Position numbers and translations under genes: made by a program. From Lasioglossum baleicum (lineage: Eukaryota; Arthropoda; Insecta; Hymenoptera; Halictidae): a stretch of DNA of 64,000 nucleotides. Shown here one piece after another: positions 13,701 to 27,800 of this stretch (its first letter is position 1; each line of letters opens with the position of its first letter). The notes under the pieces were generated by a model. That model was not told where the DNA came from and searched no databases. It saw only the letters and a list, made by a program, of their open reading frames with translations. The DNA lies in contig NW_027469366.1 of the NCBI RefSeq assembly GCF_051020765.1, forward strand, positions 1 through 64,000. The letters run 5' to 3'.

Positions 13701-15825
13701 TACAATATCGGCATTAAAAATCCTACATTCCTGTGTAAATATTAAAGTACAGTGTCACACAGTTGTGCAACGTTCCCTATTGCTACAGAGTCAAACATTC
13801 TACCGAAGGCATTTGCTTCCGAGAAGCTGACGCGCTGCATCGAGTGTATAACTTCGCCTTCCGTGAGACAAAGTATTACACATCTTAGTGTCGTGCACCT
13901 TACTTTCACGTATGAATTAGGAGATCGAGCGTCAAACCGTTCCCGAATATTACCACCATCCTTGGGAGACAGACGGCTAAGTCAATAGCTTCACCTTGCC
14001 TGCGAGTCCGAGAGTCATAGCAGGTATTCCGGTAGTAAATCCACTGAACAGTATTGACAATGGACACCATGTTTCACGGTTTGAATATTAAAGCAGACCG
14101 TCAAACCGATGTAGATTGATACAAATTGCTACAAAGTCAACCGTCATACCGAAGACCTTATCTCTGGAAAAACTAAACGCCTGTATCGAGAATATAGCTT
14201 CGTGTTCAGAGAAAGAAGTTAGTCGCCATTTCAGTAACGAGCACCTTAACTTCATGTACGAATTACAATATCGAGCGACAAACCGCTCGAGACTGTTGCC
14301 TCCTTCTGGAGGGACCAACGGCTACGTGAATAGCTTTACATGACCGGAGATCCCGAGAGTCAAACTAGGTATTTCGGGATTCAATCGGCTGATCAGAATT
14401 GGCAATAAACACCTGACATCACTGTTTGAATATTAAAACAGAGCGTCAAACCGTTTGATAACATTACCAATTGCCATAAAGTCAAAGGTTTTACCGAATC
14501 CCTTGCATAACCCGACGTGTCGAGCGAATAGCTTCTTGTTTAGAGAAACATAAGTTTATAATTTAGTGACGTCACCCTGAATTCACGTATAATATACAAC
14601 ATCGAGACTCAAGCCGGTCGAGGACGTTACCACCCGCATTTAGAGTCGAACGGCCAATTCGAAGGGTTCACCTGTGCGATGATTCCAATTGTACAACGAG
14701 GTATCCCGCGAGTAACTAGGCTGAAAAGTAATGGCAATTGACGACTCGTTAAACGGTTTGTTTTCTAAAAGCTGAGCGGCAAAACGTTTGAGATCGAAAC
14801 TATTTGCTATGAAGTCAAACGATTCACTGAATACCTTGCCGTCGGGGAAGCTGACCCGCCGTATCGAGGGTATAGCTACGAGTTTAGGGAAACACATTAG
14901 TACACCATTTAGTGACAGCACCATAAATTAAAGCATAAATTGGAATATCGATGGTGAAACCGTTCGAAAACGTTACCACCCTCTTTGAGATTCGCACGGC
15001 TAGGTCAATAGCTTCACCTATCCCATGATTCAGATAGCGAAATCAGTTACCCTTGGAGTGAATCCGCTGTTCAGTATTGGCTATAGATACCTTCATTCGG
15101 GGTATGAATATTAATGTTGAAGATCAATTTGTCGGAGAACATTACCAATAGGTGCAGTGTCATTCTTTTCACCGAATACGTTACCTTCCTAGAACATAAC
15201 GCGATTCTGCGAGTGTCAAGTTTGGTGCTCACAGAAACAAATTAGTAGAAATTATAGCAGAGGCATACCGTATTTTGATGTATGAATTAGAAGATCGAGT
15301 GTCAAACTGTACGAGATAATTACCACCTTCCTTGAGCTTCGAACGGACAAGTCAATAGCTCTACCTGTGCTGCGACTCGAGAGTCAAACCAGGTAATCCG
15401 AGGGTAAATACGCTGAAGGGTATTGGCAAATAGATACCGTAATTCTCGGAGTGAGTATTGAAGTTGAACGTGACACCGTGTAAGAACGTTACTAATTGCT
15501 ATAAAGTCAATCGTATTACCGAATGCCTTACCGTCCGATAATCTGACCTACATTATCGAGAGTATTGGAACGTGTTTTGGGAAACACACCAGTATAGAAT
15601 TTAGTGACGGACGCCTTAATTCTACGAATGAGTTCGGAGATAGAGTGACAAACCGTTCGAGAAAGTTACCACCTTCTTTCAGATTCGAACTGCCAACTCA
15701 ATAGTTTCACCGATCCAGGGATTCGGGTATTCAATCCAGGTATTCCTGGAGAAAATCAGCGGAACAGTACTCCCAATACACACTTTATTTCGCGGTTTGA
15801 ATAGAAAAGTAAAGCGTCAACCGTC
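10703..15825 (+). repeat. Satellite family B, ~345-bp monomer, '+' orientation block 1
   Basis: This block holds about fifteen copies of a ~345-bp monomer. The landmark TATTGGCAATRGACACC recurs near 11376, 11719, 12067, 12321, 12666, 13012, 13357, 13707, 14052, 14396, 14727, 15075 and 15420. Steps are mostly 343-350 bp. The 254-bp step at 12067-12321 is explained by a ~90-bp internal deletion near 12,150. Other landmarks are AAACCGTTCGAGAACGTTACC, GGCTAAGTCAATAGCTTCACC and TTCCGGGAGTAAATCCGC. Copies differ by many substitutions and few indels. Open frames at 13752-13988, 14116-14343 (+) and 14640-14924 (-) read through the monomer and are not considered genes. Confidence 0.93.
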
Positions 15826-15826
15826 A

Positions 15827-18800
15827 AGCCTATACCGTTCAGCGCTACTACGCCTGGAATACCTGAATTGCCTTTCTGAATCAAGGGATAGGTGCAGGTA
15901 TTGACTAAGAACTGTGACATTCAACGGAGGTGATAACGTTCTCGAACGGTTTGGCCATCGATCTTCTAATTCATACATGAACTCCAGGTGCCCGTCATAG
16001 AAATGATTTTGAACTTCTTTCCATTATCACGATTATATACTCCCGATACGGGGGGGATAGCTCCTCCGAAGGTAGGGCTATCGGTAAAATGTTTCTCTCT
16101 ATAGCAATAACTAACATTCTGCAACGGTTTGACGGCCTGTTTTAATATTCAGACCGTGAATTAATGTGTCAGTTGCCAATACTATTCAACGGATTTGCTA
16201 TTTAAATAACGGCGTTAACTCTCGGAATTACAGGATAAGTGAAGCTACTCTGTTCCCGAGCGTTTTGACAATTGATCTTCTAACTCATACGTGAAATTAA
16301 GGTACCCGTTACTAAAATGTATACTACTTTGTATCTCTGATTACGAAGTTATACTCTCGATATCGAGGATTAGGTACGGACTTAGGTACGCGGAGGGTAC
16401 TGACTTTGGTCAAACTTTTGTCATTATACCAATATGCAAAGTTCTACAAAGGTTGGACTGTCTACTTTAATATTAATACCGTGAGTGATAGTGTCCATTG
16501 GCAATACTGCACTACAGATTGACTTCCAAAATTCCGTGGCCCGACCCTCGGAATCGCATGTTAGTTTCAACTATTGACTAAGCTGCTCGACACTCAAAGA
16601 AGTTGATAACGTGCTCGAAAGGAATGACATCCGATCTTCTATTTCAATTATGAAATTAAGGTGTCCGTCACTCCAACGTATACTAATTTGTTTCCGGTTA
16701 CTCGCTGCTGCGGTATAGGTTGTCGGTAGGTTAGGTAATTGCTATAACCTTTGACGTTATGACAACTGGTTACGTTCTCATACCGTTTAACGCTCCACTT
16801 TAATTTTCAGTCCGTTAGTTAAAGTACACATTACTAATAGTGTACAGCGGATTGTCTCCCGGCATACCTAGTTTGCCTGTCGGAATAGCAGGATAGGTAT
16901 AGCTATTGAATTAACCGTTCGAATCTAAAAGAAGATGGGATCGTTCTCGAACGGTTAGACTCTCGATAATTCTGTTCATATATGAAAATATGGTGCGCTT
17001 CTACTATAATGTCTACGGACTTGTTTCCGTGAACAATAAATAAGACACTGGCTACAGCGGATTACGTTCACTTAAGGTAAGGTTATCGGTAAGAAGAATG
17101 ACTTTATACAAATAGGTAATTTTCCACAACGATTTGACTGTTTACTTTAATATTGATACCGTGAATTAAAGTGTCTCTTGCAAAACTGTTCAGCGGATTT
17201 ATTCCCGGAATACCTAATTTGACTCTTGTAATCTTGGAATGGGTGAAGCTATCGACTTGGCCGTTCGTCTCTCAAAGAAGGTGGTAACGTCCTAGAACGG
17301 TTCTCCTCTCGATCTTCTCATTCATACATGAAATTCCGGTGCTATTCACTGCAACGAATACAAATTTGTTACTCTGAATGCCACGTAATACTCCACATTC
17401 GCAGGGTTAAGTTCTCGGAGGGTAAGGTTTTCGGTAAAACTTTCGTCATTATACCAATATATAACGTTCTACAAATGTTCGACTCTGTACCTTAAAATTC
17501 AAACCGTGTAGTAAAGTGTCCATTGCCAATGGAGTACAGCGGACTGACTCTCGGAATATCCGGTTTGACTATCGAAATAACAGGATAGGAGAAGTTATTG
17601 AATTAGCCGTGCCATTCCTAAAGAGGGTGGGAACGGTTTCGATCGATTTAACACTCGGTCTTCTAATTCATTCACGAGAATAAGGTGTGCTTCTGCTATA
17701 ATGTCTACTAATTTGCGTTCGGCTCTCATAGAGGGTGGTACGTTCTCAAACGGTTTGTCCATTGATTTTCTAATTCATACATGAAGTTAGGGTGCCCTGC
17801 ACAGTAATGAAGACTAATTTCCATCTCTGAACACGAAGTTATACCCTCGAATCGGCGAGACTGCTTTATCGAAGGTAAGGCCATCGACAATGTGTTTGAC
17901 TTTATACCAATCGGCTATGCACTCAAACGGATTGAGCCTATACTTTTTTATTCAAACCATGAATTAAGTTGTCAACTCCCAATACTCATCAGGGGAGTTC
18001 CTCTATAATAGTAGGTGTCAATTTTCTCGAACGGTTTGACACTCGATATTCTAATTCATACATGAAAAAGATGTTGTCCGTCTGCTAAAATGTCTCCTAA
18101 TTTCCTTCCGTGATCAATAGGCACGACATTCGCTACAGCGGGTTCGGTTCTAGGAAGTAAAGGTGTCTTGTAAGGATTATGACGTAATATTAATGGGTAA
18201 CGTTCCCCAGCTGCTTGACGCTGTAGATTAATATTCGTACAGTGAGCTGAGGTGTCTATTACTAATACTGAACTGCGTATTTACTCGCGGAATGCCTGAT
18301 TGGACTCTCTGTACCAGAGGATGGGTGAAGCCATTCACATGTCCGTTCGACGCTCAAAGGTGGTGCTAACGTTTTCGAACGGTTTGACCATCGACCTTCT
18401 AATTCTTACATGATGTTAAAGATGCCCGTCTCCGAAATGAATACTAATATCTTTCTGTGAACACGAAGTTATACTCTAGATGAAGCGGGTGAGGTTCGCT
18501 GAAGGGCAGGCCTTTGTTAAAACGTTTTTCTTTGTGCAAATAGGTAACGCGCGCAAAAGATTTGACGCTCTACTTTAATATTCAAACCGTGAATTGGGGA
18601 GTCCATTTCCAATACTGTTCAGCCAATTTAGTGCGGGAATACCTGGTTTGCCTCACCGAATCACAGTATAGGATAAGTTTCTGACTTAGCTGTTCGTCTC
18701 TCACCATAGATGGTAACGTTCTCGAACGGTTTGACCATCGATCATCTAATTCCAGAAAGAAGTTAATCTTTCCATCCCTAAGATGGATAATAAATTGCAT

Positions 18801-21800
18801 CTCTCAGCACGAAGTCATACTCTCGACACAGCGGGATAGCTTCTCGGAAGGATAGGCATTCAGTAAAAAGATTGACTCTACACCAGTAGGTTGCGATCTA
18901 CAACGGGTTGTTGGCCTGGTTTAATATTCAAACCGTGAATCGTGGAGTCTCTAGCGAACTGCGTACAGCGCATTTTCTCCCGCAATATCTGGTTTGACAT
19001 TCGGAGTCACAGGATATGTGAAGCTATTTACATAGTCGTTCGTTTCTAACACAAGGTGGGAACTTTCTCGATCGGATTTACCCCCGAATATTCTACTGAT
19101 TCATGAAAATAAGGTATCCGTCTGATAAAATGGCTACTTATACGTTCCTGCGAACCCGTCGCAAGTAAGTCACTACCACGGCCTGTGTCCTCGGGATATA
19201 TGGTATGGGTAAAAGAAATGACTTTGTACCAATTGGTATTTTTCACCGACGGATTCACTCTCAACCTTAATATTCATGCCGAGAATTAAGGTGTCTATTA
19301 CCAATATTGTTGAGCGCATTTACTACTGGAATACGTGGTCTGATACTCGCTATCACGGGATAGGTGAAGCTATTCACATGCGACCTTCAATGCAGGTTGA
19401 ACCGCCCACCAACGGTTCGACTATCGATTTTGCTATTCATACATGAAAAAGCTGTCCGTCTGCTAAACTGACTACTAATTTTTCTCCGTGAGCACTAAGC
19501 ATGACTCTCGCAAAGGCGTGTTATGTTCTCAGAAGGTAACGTATTCAGTAGAAAGAGTGACACTATACCAATTGACACTGTTCTCAAACGGATTGGGCTC
19601 TACTTTAATATTCAATCCCTCAATTAAGGTGCCTGGGGCCATAACTGCTCCGCTGATTTACACCCGGAATAGCCGAATTGACTTTCGGAATCACATTAAC
19701 TTCGGTAAAAAGTTTGAATCTATACCAATAGGTAACGTCCTGCAACGGATTTACTTGGTAATTTGTTACTTAAATCGCGAGTTTATGTGCCTATTGATAG
19801 TACTGTATAGTGGATCTACTCCTGGGGGCTTCGCTCTCAGAATCACAAGATATGTGAAATATTGACTAAGGCGTTCGTCTCTCGCAGATGGTGGCGTCGT
19901 TCTCGAACACCTTGAATCTCGATATTAAAATTCATACATGAATTTAAGGTGCCGTCACTAAATTGTATGCCAGTTCGCACCTGGGAACGCGGAGTTATAC
20001 CCCGGTAGGGCGGGTCTGGTTTTCGGAGTGTAAGAAATTCTGTGCGACATTTAACCCTACACGGATAGTTAATGTTCTACAACGGATTGTCGGCCTGCTT
20101 TAATATTCAAACTGTGAATGAAGGTGTTTATTGCCAAAACGGTTCAGCGGACGTACTCCCTTAGTACCTGGTTCTGCTCTTCGAATCACAGGACAGGTGA
20201 TGCTATTGATTTAGCCGTTCGTCTCTCACAGAAGGTGGTAACGTTCTCGATCGGTTTGACCCTCGATTTTCTTATTCGCGCATTAAATTATGAATGCCGT
20301 CACTAAAATATATCATCTGGTTCCTTGGACGCGATGATATACTCTAGATACATCGGTATTGGCTCTCGATGGTGAGGCCTTCGGTAAAAAGGTTGACTGT
20401 ATATCAATAGGTAGCGACCTACCGTGGTATGACACTGTTCCTTAATATTGATAACGTGGTATAGCGTGTCTAATTCCAATACTGTACTGCGGTTTTTTTC
20501 GCGGAATACCTGGCTTTTCTCTCGGAATAACATTATAGGTGAAGCTATTGGCGTAGCTGTGCGACTCTCAAAGAATCTGGTTACATTTTCTAACGGTTCA
20601 ATGGTCGATCTTCTATATCATACATGAGATTAAGGTGCTCGTCACTATAATGTATACTAATTTGTTTCCGTGATCACCATATAATACTCTCGGTACAACG
20701 CGATAGGCTTTCGGAGGATAAGGCCTTGGTTGAAGCTGCTGACTTAATAGGAATGGGTAGCATGCTCAAACGGATTGACTCTCTTCCTTAATATACATAC
20801 TGTGAATTATTGTGTCAATGCCAATACTATTAGGTGGATTTACTCCTGCAATACCAGGTGCGATTGCCAGTATCGCAGGATCGGCGAGGCTATTGACTAA
20901 GCTGTGCTACTCTCAAGTAAGATTGTAACGTTCATCAACGGTTTGACTTTCAATCTTCTAATTCATACATGAATTTAAGGTGCCCGTCACTGAAATGTAT
21001 AGCAATCTGTTCCTCTGAAAACGATGTTATACTCTCGGTATAATGCGTTAAGCTTTCGGAGGGGTAAGGGATTCAGTAAAACGTTTGACTCTATTCCAAT
21101 TGGCAACGTTCACGAACGGATTGATTCTGTACCTTAACAATACTCCGTGGAATAGGGTGTGTAATGCCAATTCTGGCATTACCGGAATAGGAAGATTGGT
21201 GAAGCTAATGACATAGCTGTTCGAATATTATAGAAGTTTGCAATGGTCTTGACTGGTTTAAACCTCGATCTTCTAATTCCTATATGAAATTAAGGGTAGG
21301 TCTTCTGTAAAACGCTAGACTTTTCATCGATTGGTATCGTTCTACAACGGTTCGACGGCCTGCTTTAATATTTATACCGTGAATGGAGGTATCTATTGGC
21401 AATACTGTACAACGAATTTACTGCTAGAATACCTCGTGTGACTCCCGGCATCGCAGGATGGGTGAAGCTATTGAATTAGCCTTTCGGCTCTCTCAGCAGG
21501 TGGCAACGTTCTCGTGCGGTTTGACCTTCGATCTTCTAATTCGTACCTGAAGATAAGATGCCCGTCACTGAAATGAATACCAATTTCGTGCTCTGAACAC
21601 GAAGTTATACTCTCGTAACGGCAGGGTAGCGTCCCTCAATGTAAGTATATCGGTAAAGTGCTTGACCCTATACCAATGGGTAACGTCGTATAACTATTTG
21701 GCAGTCTGCTTTATTATACATACCGCGCATTAAGGTGTCTAGTGCGAATAATCTTCAGCGTATTTATGCGCGAAATACCTTCTTTGACTATCGAAATCAT

Positions 21801-24800
21801 AGGACAGGTGAAGCTAATAACTATGGCGTTCGATTCTCAACTAACGTGGTAACGGTCTCGAGCGGCTTGACCCTCGATCTTCTAATCTACGGATGAAATT
21901 AAGGTTCCCGTCGCTAAAATATAAACTAATGTGCGTCTCCGAGCATACCCTCGATACGGCGCGTATGATTCGCGGTGGGTAAGGCTATTTGCATAAAGTT
22001 TGACTCTACACCTATAGGTGAAGTTTTACAAAGGTTTGTCGAACTACCTTAATATGCATACCGTGAATTAAGATGTCCGATGCCTGATATTTACGCCGGA
22101 TTGACTCCCGGAATACCTTGTTTGTCCTTCGGAATAACAGGATAGGTGTAGCTATTGATTTAGAAGTTCGGTTCTCGAAGGAATTGGTATCATTATGGAA
22201 CGACTTCACGTACGCTCATCTCATTGGTGCACAGAATTATGGTGTACGTCACTACAATGCTCACTAATTTGTCTCCTTGGTCACGTAATTATTATCACGA
22301 TTGAGCGAGTTATGTTCTCAGAAGGTAAGGACTTCGGTAAAAGGAGTGACTCTATACCAATTGACAATGATCTCCGACAGATTGTATCACGACCTTAAAG
22401 TTCATAATGTGAATTATGGTGTCAGTTGACTACATAATTCAGCGGATTTACTCCCGCAATGACTGGATTGACTCTCGGAATAACAGGATAGATGAAGATA
22501 TTGAATTAGCTGTTCGACACTCAAAGAAAGTGGTCACCATCTCAAATGGATTGGCACCAGGTCTTCTAATTCACACATGCAATTAAGGTGCCCGTCACTG
22601 AAATGCGTAATAATTTCTTTCTCTGAGCACGAGGGTATACTACCGATACAGCGGGTTAGCATTTCGGGGTGTATGGTATTCGGTAAAACGATTGAATTTA
22701 TTGCAATTAGTAACGTTCCACAACTGTTTGATGGTCTGTATTAATATTCAAACCGTAAATTGAGGTGATTGTTGCTAACACTTTTCAGCTGATTTACTCC
22801 AAAATACCTGGTTTGCCTCGCCGTATCACAGGATATGTGAAGTTATTGACATAGGCGCACGACATTCACAGAAGGTGATAACGATCCAGTACTGTTCGAC
22901 CCTCCATATTCTAATTCATACATGAAGATAAGGTGACGGTTACTGAAATCGAGACTAATTTTTTTCTCTGAACACGAAAGTTATTCTCTCGATGCAGCGG
23001 GTTAGGTACTTGGAGGGTAAGGTCTTCATTAAAACTTTTGACAGTATGCCAATAGGTATCGTTCTACAAGGAATAGACTATGTACCTTAATACTCATACC
23101 ATGAATCAAATTGTCCCTTGCCAATAGTGTACAGTTTGCTGAATCTCGGAACGCCTGGTTTGTCTATCGGAAACACAGGACAGGTGAAACTACTGACATA
23201 CCCGTTCGATTCGCAAAGAAGGCGGTAACGTTCTTGATCGGTTTTACAATCGATCTTGTAATTCGTGCATGAACTCAAGGTGCTCGTTACTGAATTGTAT
23301 ACTAGTTCGTACCCCTGAACGCGGTAATATGCTCTCGATGCAGCGGGTCATCTTTTCAGAGGGTAAGGTATTTTATAAGACATTTAAACTACACGAATAG
23401 TTACTGTTCTACAAGGGCATGACGGCTTTGTTTAATATTCAAACCGTGAACTCATGCGACCATTGCCAATACTGTACAGCGCATTTACTCCCAGAATATC
23501 TGGTGTGACTTTCTGAATCACAGAGCATGTAATGCCATTTACTTAGCCGTTCGTCTCTCACTGAAGGTTGTAACTTTGTCGAACGGTTTGACACTCGATC
23601 TACTTATTCATAAAGGAATTAAGTTCCCCGTCACTAAAATGTTTCCGAGTGTGATTCCCTAAACACGTACCTATACTCTCGATACGGCGGGTTATATTTA
23701 CCGAAGGTGAGGCTATCTGCAAGGTGATCAACTCAATTCCAATAGGAAACGTTCCGCAATGGTTGGACGGTGTGCTTTAATATTCAAACCGTGAAATAAG
23801 GTTTCTAATGCTAATACTGTTCAGCGGATTTACTCCCGGAAAACCTAATGTGACTCACGGAACCACAGAATATGTGAAGCTATAGACTTAGCTGTTCGAA
23901 TATCGTAGAAAGTGGGATTGGCCTCGACCAGTTTTACCCTCCATTTCCGAATTCCTACATGAAAATAAGGGGCCGGGAATAGAAATGAATACTAATGTCT
24001 ATCTCGGGACACAACGTTACACTGTCTATGAAGCGGGTGAAGTTCGCGGAAGATAAGGAATTCGATAAAGCGTTTGACTTTATACCAATAGGTAACGCAC
24101 TCAAACGGTTTGAAGCCCAATATTAATATTCAAACCGTGAATTCAGGTGACTATTGCCAATACTTTTCAGCGAGTTTGCTCCCGGAATACCTGGTTCGAC
24201 ACTCGGAATCGCAGGATAGGTTAAGGTTGTGACATAGCCATTCGACTCTCGCAGAAGGTGACAAGGTACACGAATAGCTTGACCTGCGGTCTTCTAATTC
24301 ATACATGAAATTGAGACACCCGTCACAGATATGGTGACTAATTTGTTTCTCTGAACACGAAAATATACTCTAGTAACGGCCGGTTAGCTTCTACGAAAGT
24401 AAGGCTATCGGTAAAGTGCATGACTTCATACCAATTGGCAGCGCTCTTAAACATTTTCACGCTCTACTTTAATATCCAAACCGTGAACTTAGGTGTCTAT
24501 TGCCAATACTGTACCGCGCATTTACTTCAGGAATACCTGGTTTGACTTTCAGAATCACAGCATAGTTGGAGCTTTTGACTCAGTTCTGCGTCTCTCAAGG
24601 AACGTGGTAACGATCTCGAACGGTTTTACCCTCGATGTTCTAATTAATACATGAAATTAAGGAGGTCGCCACTAAAATGTAAATTAATTTGTTCCCCTAA
24701 ACACGATGTTATACTCCCGATACAGGTGGATAGGCCTTCGGTGGGCGAGGACATCAGTAGGACGTTTGACTTTGTACCCATTGGTAACGCTCTCAAAATA

Positions 24801-27800
24801 ACCGATCGTCTAGTTTAAATTTAGTCCGTGAGCTAAGGTGACTATTGCCAATACTGAGCAGCTGATTTCTCCCGGAATACCTGGTTTGTCACTCGGTGTC
24901 ACAGGATGGGTGAATCTATTTGCTATGCCGTTCTATTCTCAAGGTAGGTGGTCACGTTCATGATGGTTTGACTTTTTGTATTGCTATACATGCAAGAAAA
25001 TACCGTATTCGCCTGCAATAATGTCAGCTATTTTGATTTCGTCAGCAACGTGCAAGACACTCCCTACAGCACGTCAATATTATTGGCAGGTAAGGAATTC
25101 GGTGAGAAGAATGACTTTATACGAGATGCTTATTACCTCAAATGGTTTGACGTTCTACTTTGCAACGCCCTACCGTGAAGTAACGTGCCTTTTGGCAATA
25201 CTGTGCGGCCGATTTACTCCTGATATATCAAGCTTGACTCTCGGAACCACAGGATACGTGAAGCTATTTTGTTAGATGTGCGTTTTCACAAAGAAGTTGG
25301 TATCGTTCTGGAAAGGTTTGCCTCTAGATCATCTCATTCAAACAAGAAATTAAGGTGCCCGTTTCTGCAATGTATACTTATTTGTATCACTGAGCACGAA
25401 GTTATACTCTCGATACAGCTGGTTAGGTTCTCGGAGGGTAAGGCATTCTGTAAGAACTTTGACCCTTCACATATATTTAACGTTTTGCAACGGCTTGAGG
25501 GTCTGTTTCTATATTCAATCCGTTCATCGATGTGTCTATATCCAATACTCTTCAGCGGATTTACTCCCGCAATACCTGGTTTGACTCGCGGTGTAACAGG
25601 ATGGTGAAACTATTGACTTAGTCGTTCGCCTCTAGCAGAAGGTGGTAACGTTCTTGAATGGTTTGACCCACGATCTTCTAATTCATGCATGAAATTAAGG
25701 TGCTCCTCACTATAATGTATAGTAATTTGTTTGACTCTGGGCATGACAGTATGGGTCAATGTTGACTTAACTTTGCCAACCTCAAAGAAGGTGGGCACGT
25801 AATCGATTGGTTTGGCACCTCATTTTGTAATTCATACATGAAATTGTGATGCACATCACTAAAATGTACACAAATGTGTTTCTCTGAACACGAAGATATG
25901 CTCTCGATACGGCGGCGTAGCCTCTCGGGCTTCAATGATTTCCGAAAAATGTTTGACTATGTTGGAATTTGTTACGTTCTCAAACGGTTTTACGCTCTAC
26001 TTTTACCTTAAAACCGAGAAATAAGGCATCTATTCCCAACACTGATCAGCGGAATTACACTCCGGATGCCTAGTATGACTCTCGGAATCGCTGGACAGCT
26101 GTAGCTATTGAATTATCCGTTGGAATCTGAAAAAGGGTGGTACCGTCTCAAACGGATTGACCATCGATTTTCTAGTTCATGCCGGAAGTTAAGGTGCTCG
26201 TCGCTAGAGTGTATACCAATTTTATCCTCTAAGTATGAAGTTAGTCCCTCGATGCAGCGAGTCAGTTTCGCGGAAGGTGCGGCCTTCGGTAAAACGATTG
26301 ACTTTACAACAGTTGGTATCGTTCACAAACGGCTTGACGCCCAATTTTAATATTCATACCGTGAATTAAGGTGTCTATTGCCACTACGGTTCAGCGGATT
26401 TTCACCCGGAATACATGGGTTTTCTCTCGAAATCTCAGGAAAGGTGAGGCTATTGCATTAGCCATGTGACTTTCAAAACATGTGGTAACGTTATGGGACT
26501 ATTTGACCCTCCATCCTGCTCTTGATACATGCAACAAACGTGACCGCCTGCTAAAGTGTCTACTAATTTGTTTCCGTGATCACTATACTAGACACTTGCC
26601 GCAGCGGGATAGGTTCTAGGAAGGTAAGGTATCCGGTAGAAAGTTCTACCCTGTACGAGTAAGTAAAGTTCTGCGATGGTTCCAATCTCTATATTACTAT
26701 TTATTCACTTTTGAACATATTAACCTAAATTATGTTGTCTATTGCCAATTCTGTACTGCGTATAGACTCTCGGTATCACAAGATATGTGAAGCTATTGAC
26801 TTATCCGTTCGGCACTAAAGGAATGTGGTGACGTTCTCGAGCGGTATGACAATCTATCTTCCAATTCATGCATGAAGTTAATGTGCTTGTCAGTTAATGT
26901 ATACCAGTTCGAACCTCCAAACTCTCGATCTTCTAATGTATGTCAGAAGTTAAGGAGCCCGTCACTGAAATGAACACTAACTTCTTATTTCTGAACACGA
27001 ACTTAAACTCTCGACGAAGGCGGTGATGTTCGCCGATGGTACGGCCTTCGGTAATACGCATGACTTTATACCAATTGGTACCGCTCTCAAACGGTGTTAC
27101 GATCTACAGTAATATTCGTACCGTGAATTACGGTCTTTATTGTCAATACCGGTCACCGGATTTACTCCTGGAATACAAAGCTTGACTCACTGAATCACAA
27201 TTATAGGTGAACATATTGACTCTGCCGTCCGACTCGCAAAGAAGGCGGTAACGACCTCGAATGATTTGATTCTCGATCGTCTAATTCATACATGAAATTA
27301 AGATGCCCGTCGCAAAAATGAATACTAATTTCTTTCGCTGTAAACGAAGTTATACTCCGATATAGCAGGTTAGTTTTTCGGAGGGTATGGTCATCGCTAA
27401 GGCGTTTGACCTTATAATAACTGGTAACGTTCACAAACAGTTGGACGCTCCCTTTTAATATCCAAACCGTGAATTAAGGTGCCCATTGCCAAAACTCTTC
27501 AGCGGACATACTCCCGGAATACACTGCTTGGCTTTTGGAATCACAGGGTATGTGATGCTATTTGCTTAGCCATTCACGTCTCATAGAATGATGTAACTTA
27601 ATCGCATAGTTTAAATCTCGATCTTTTAATTCATGCATGAAACTAAGGTGCGCGTCTATAAAAGGTGTACTGGTTCGTACCTCTGAAAGCGGTGATATAC
27701 TCACGATACTGCGGGTCAGTTTTTCGGAGTGTAAGACACTCCGACAGATGTTTAACCACAGAAGAATAGGTAATGTTCTACAACGGCTTGACGGCAAGCT

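Noticed and set aside
19488..19865. 125-codon open frame on the plus strand
   Set aside because: It reads through family B monomers, including a copy with an internal deletion near 19,690 that joins two frames. It matches no protein family I know.
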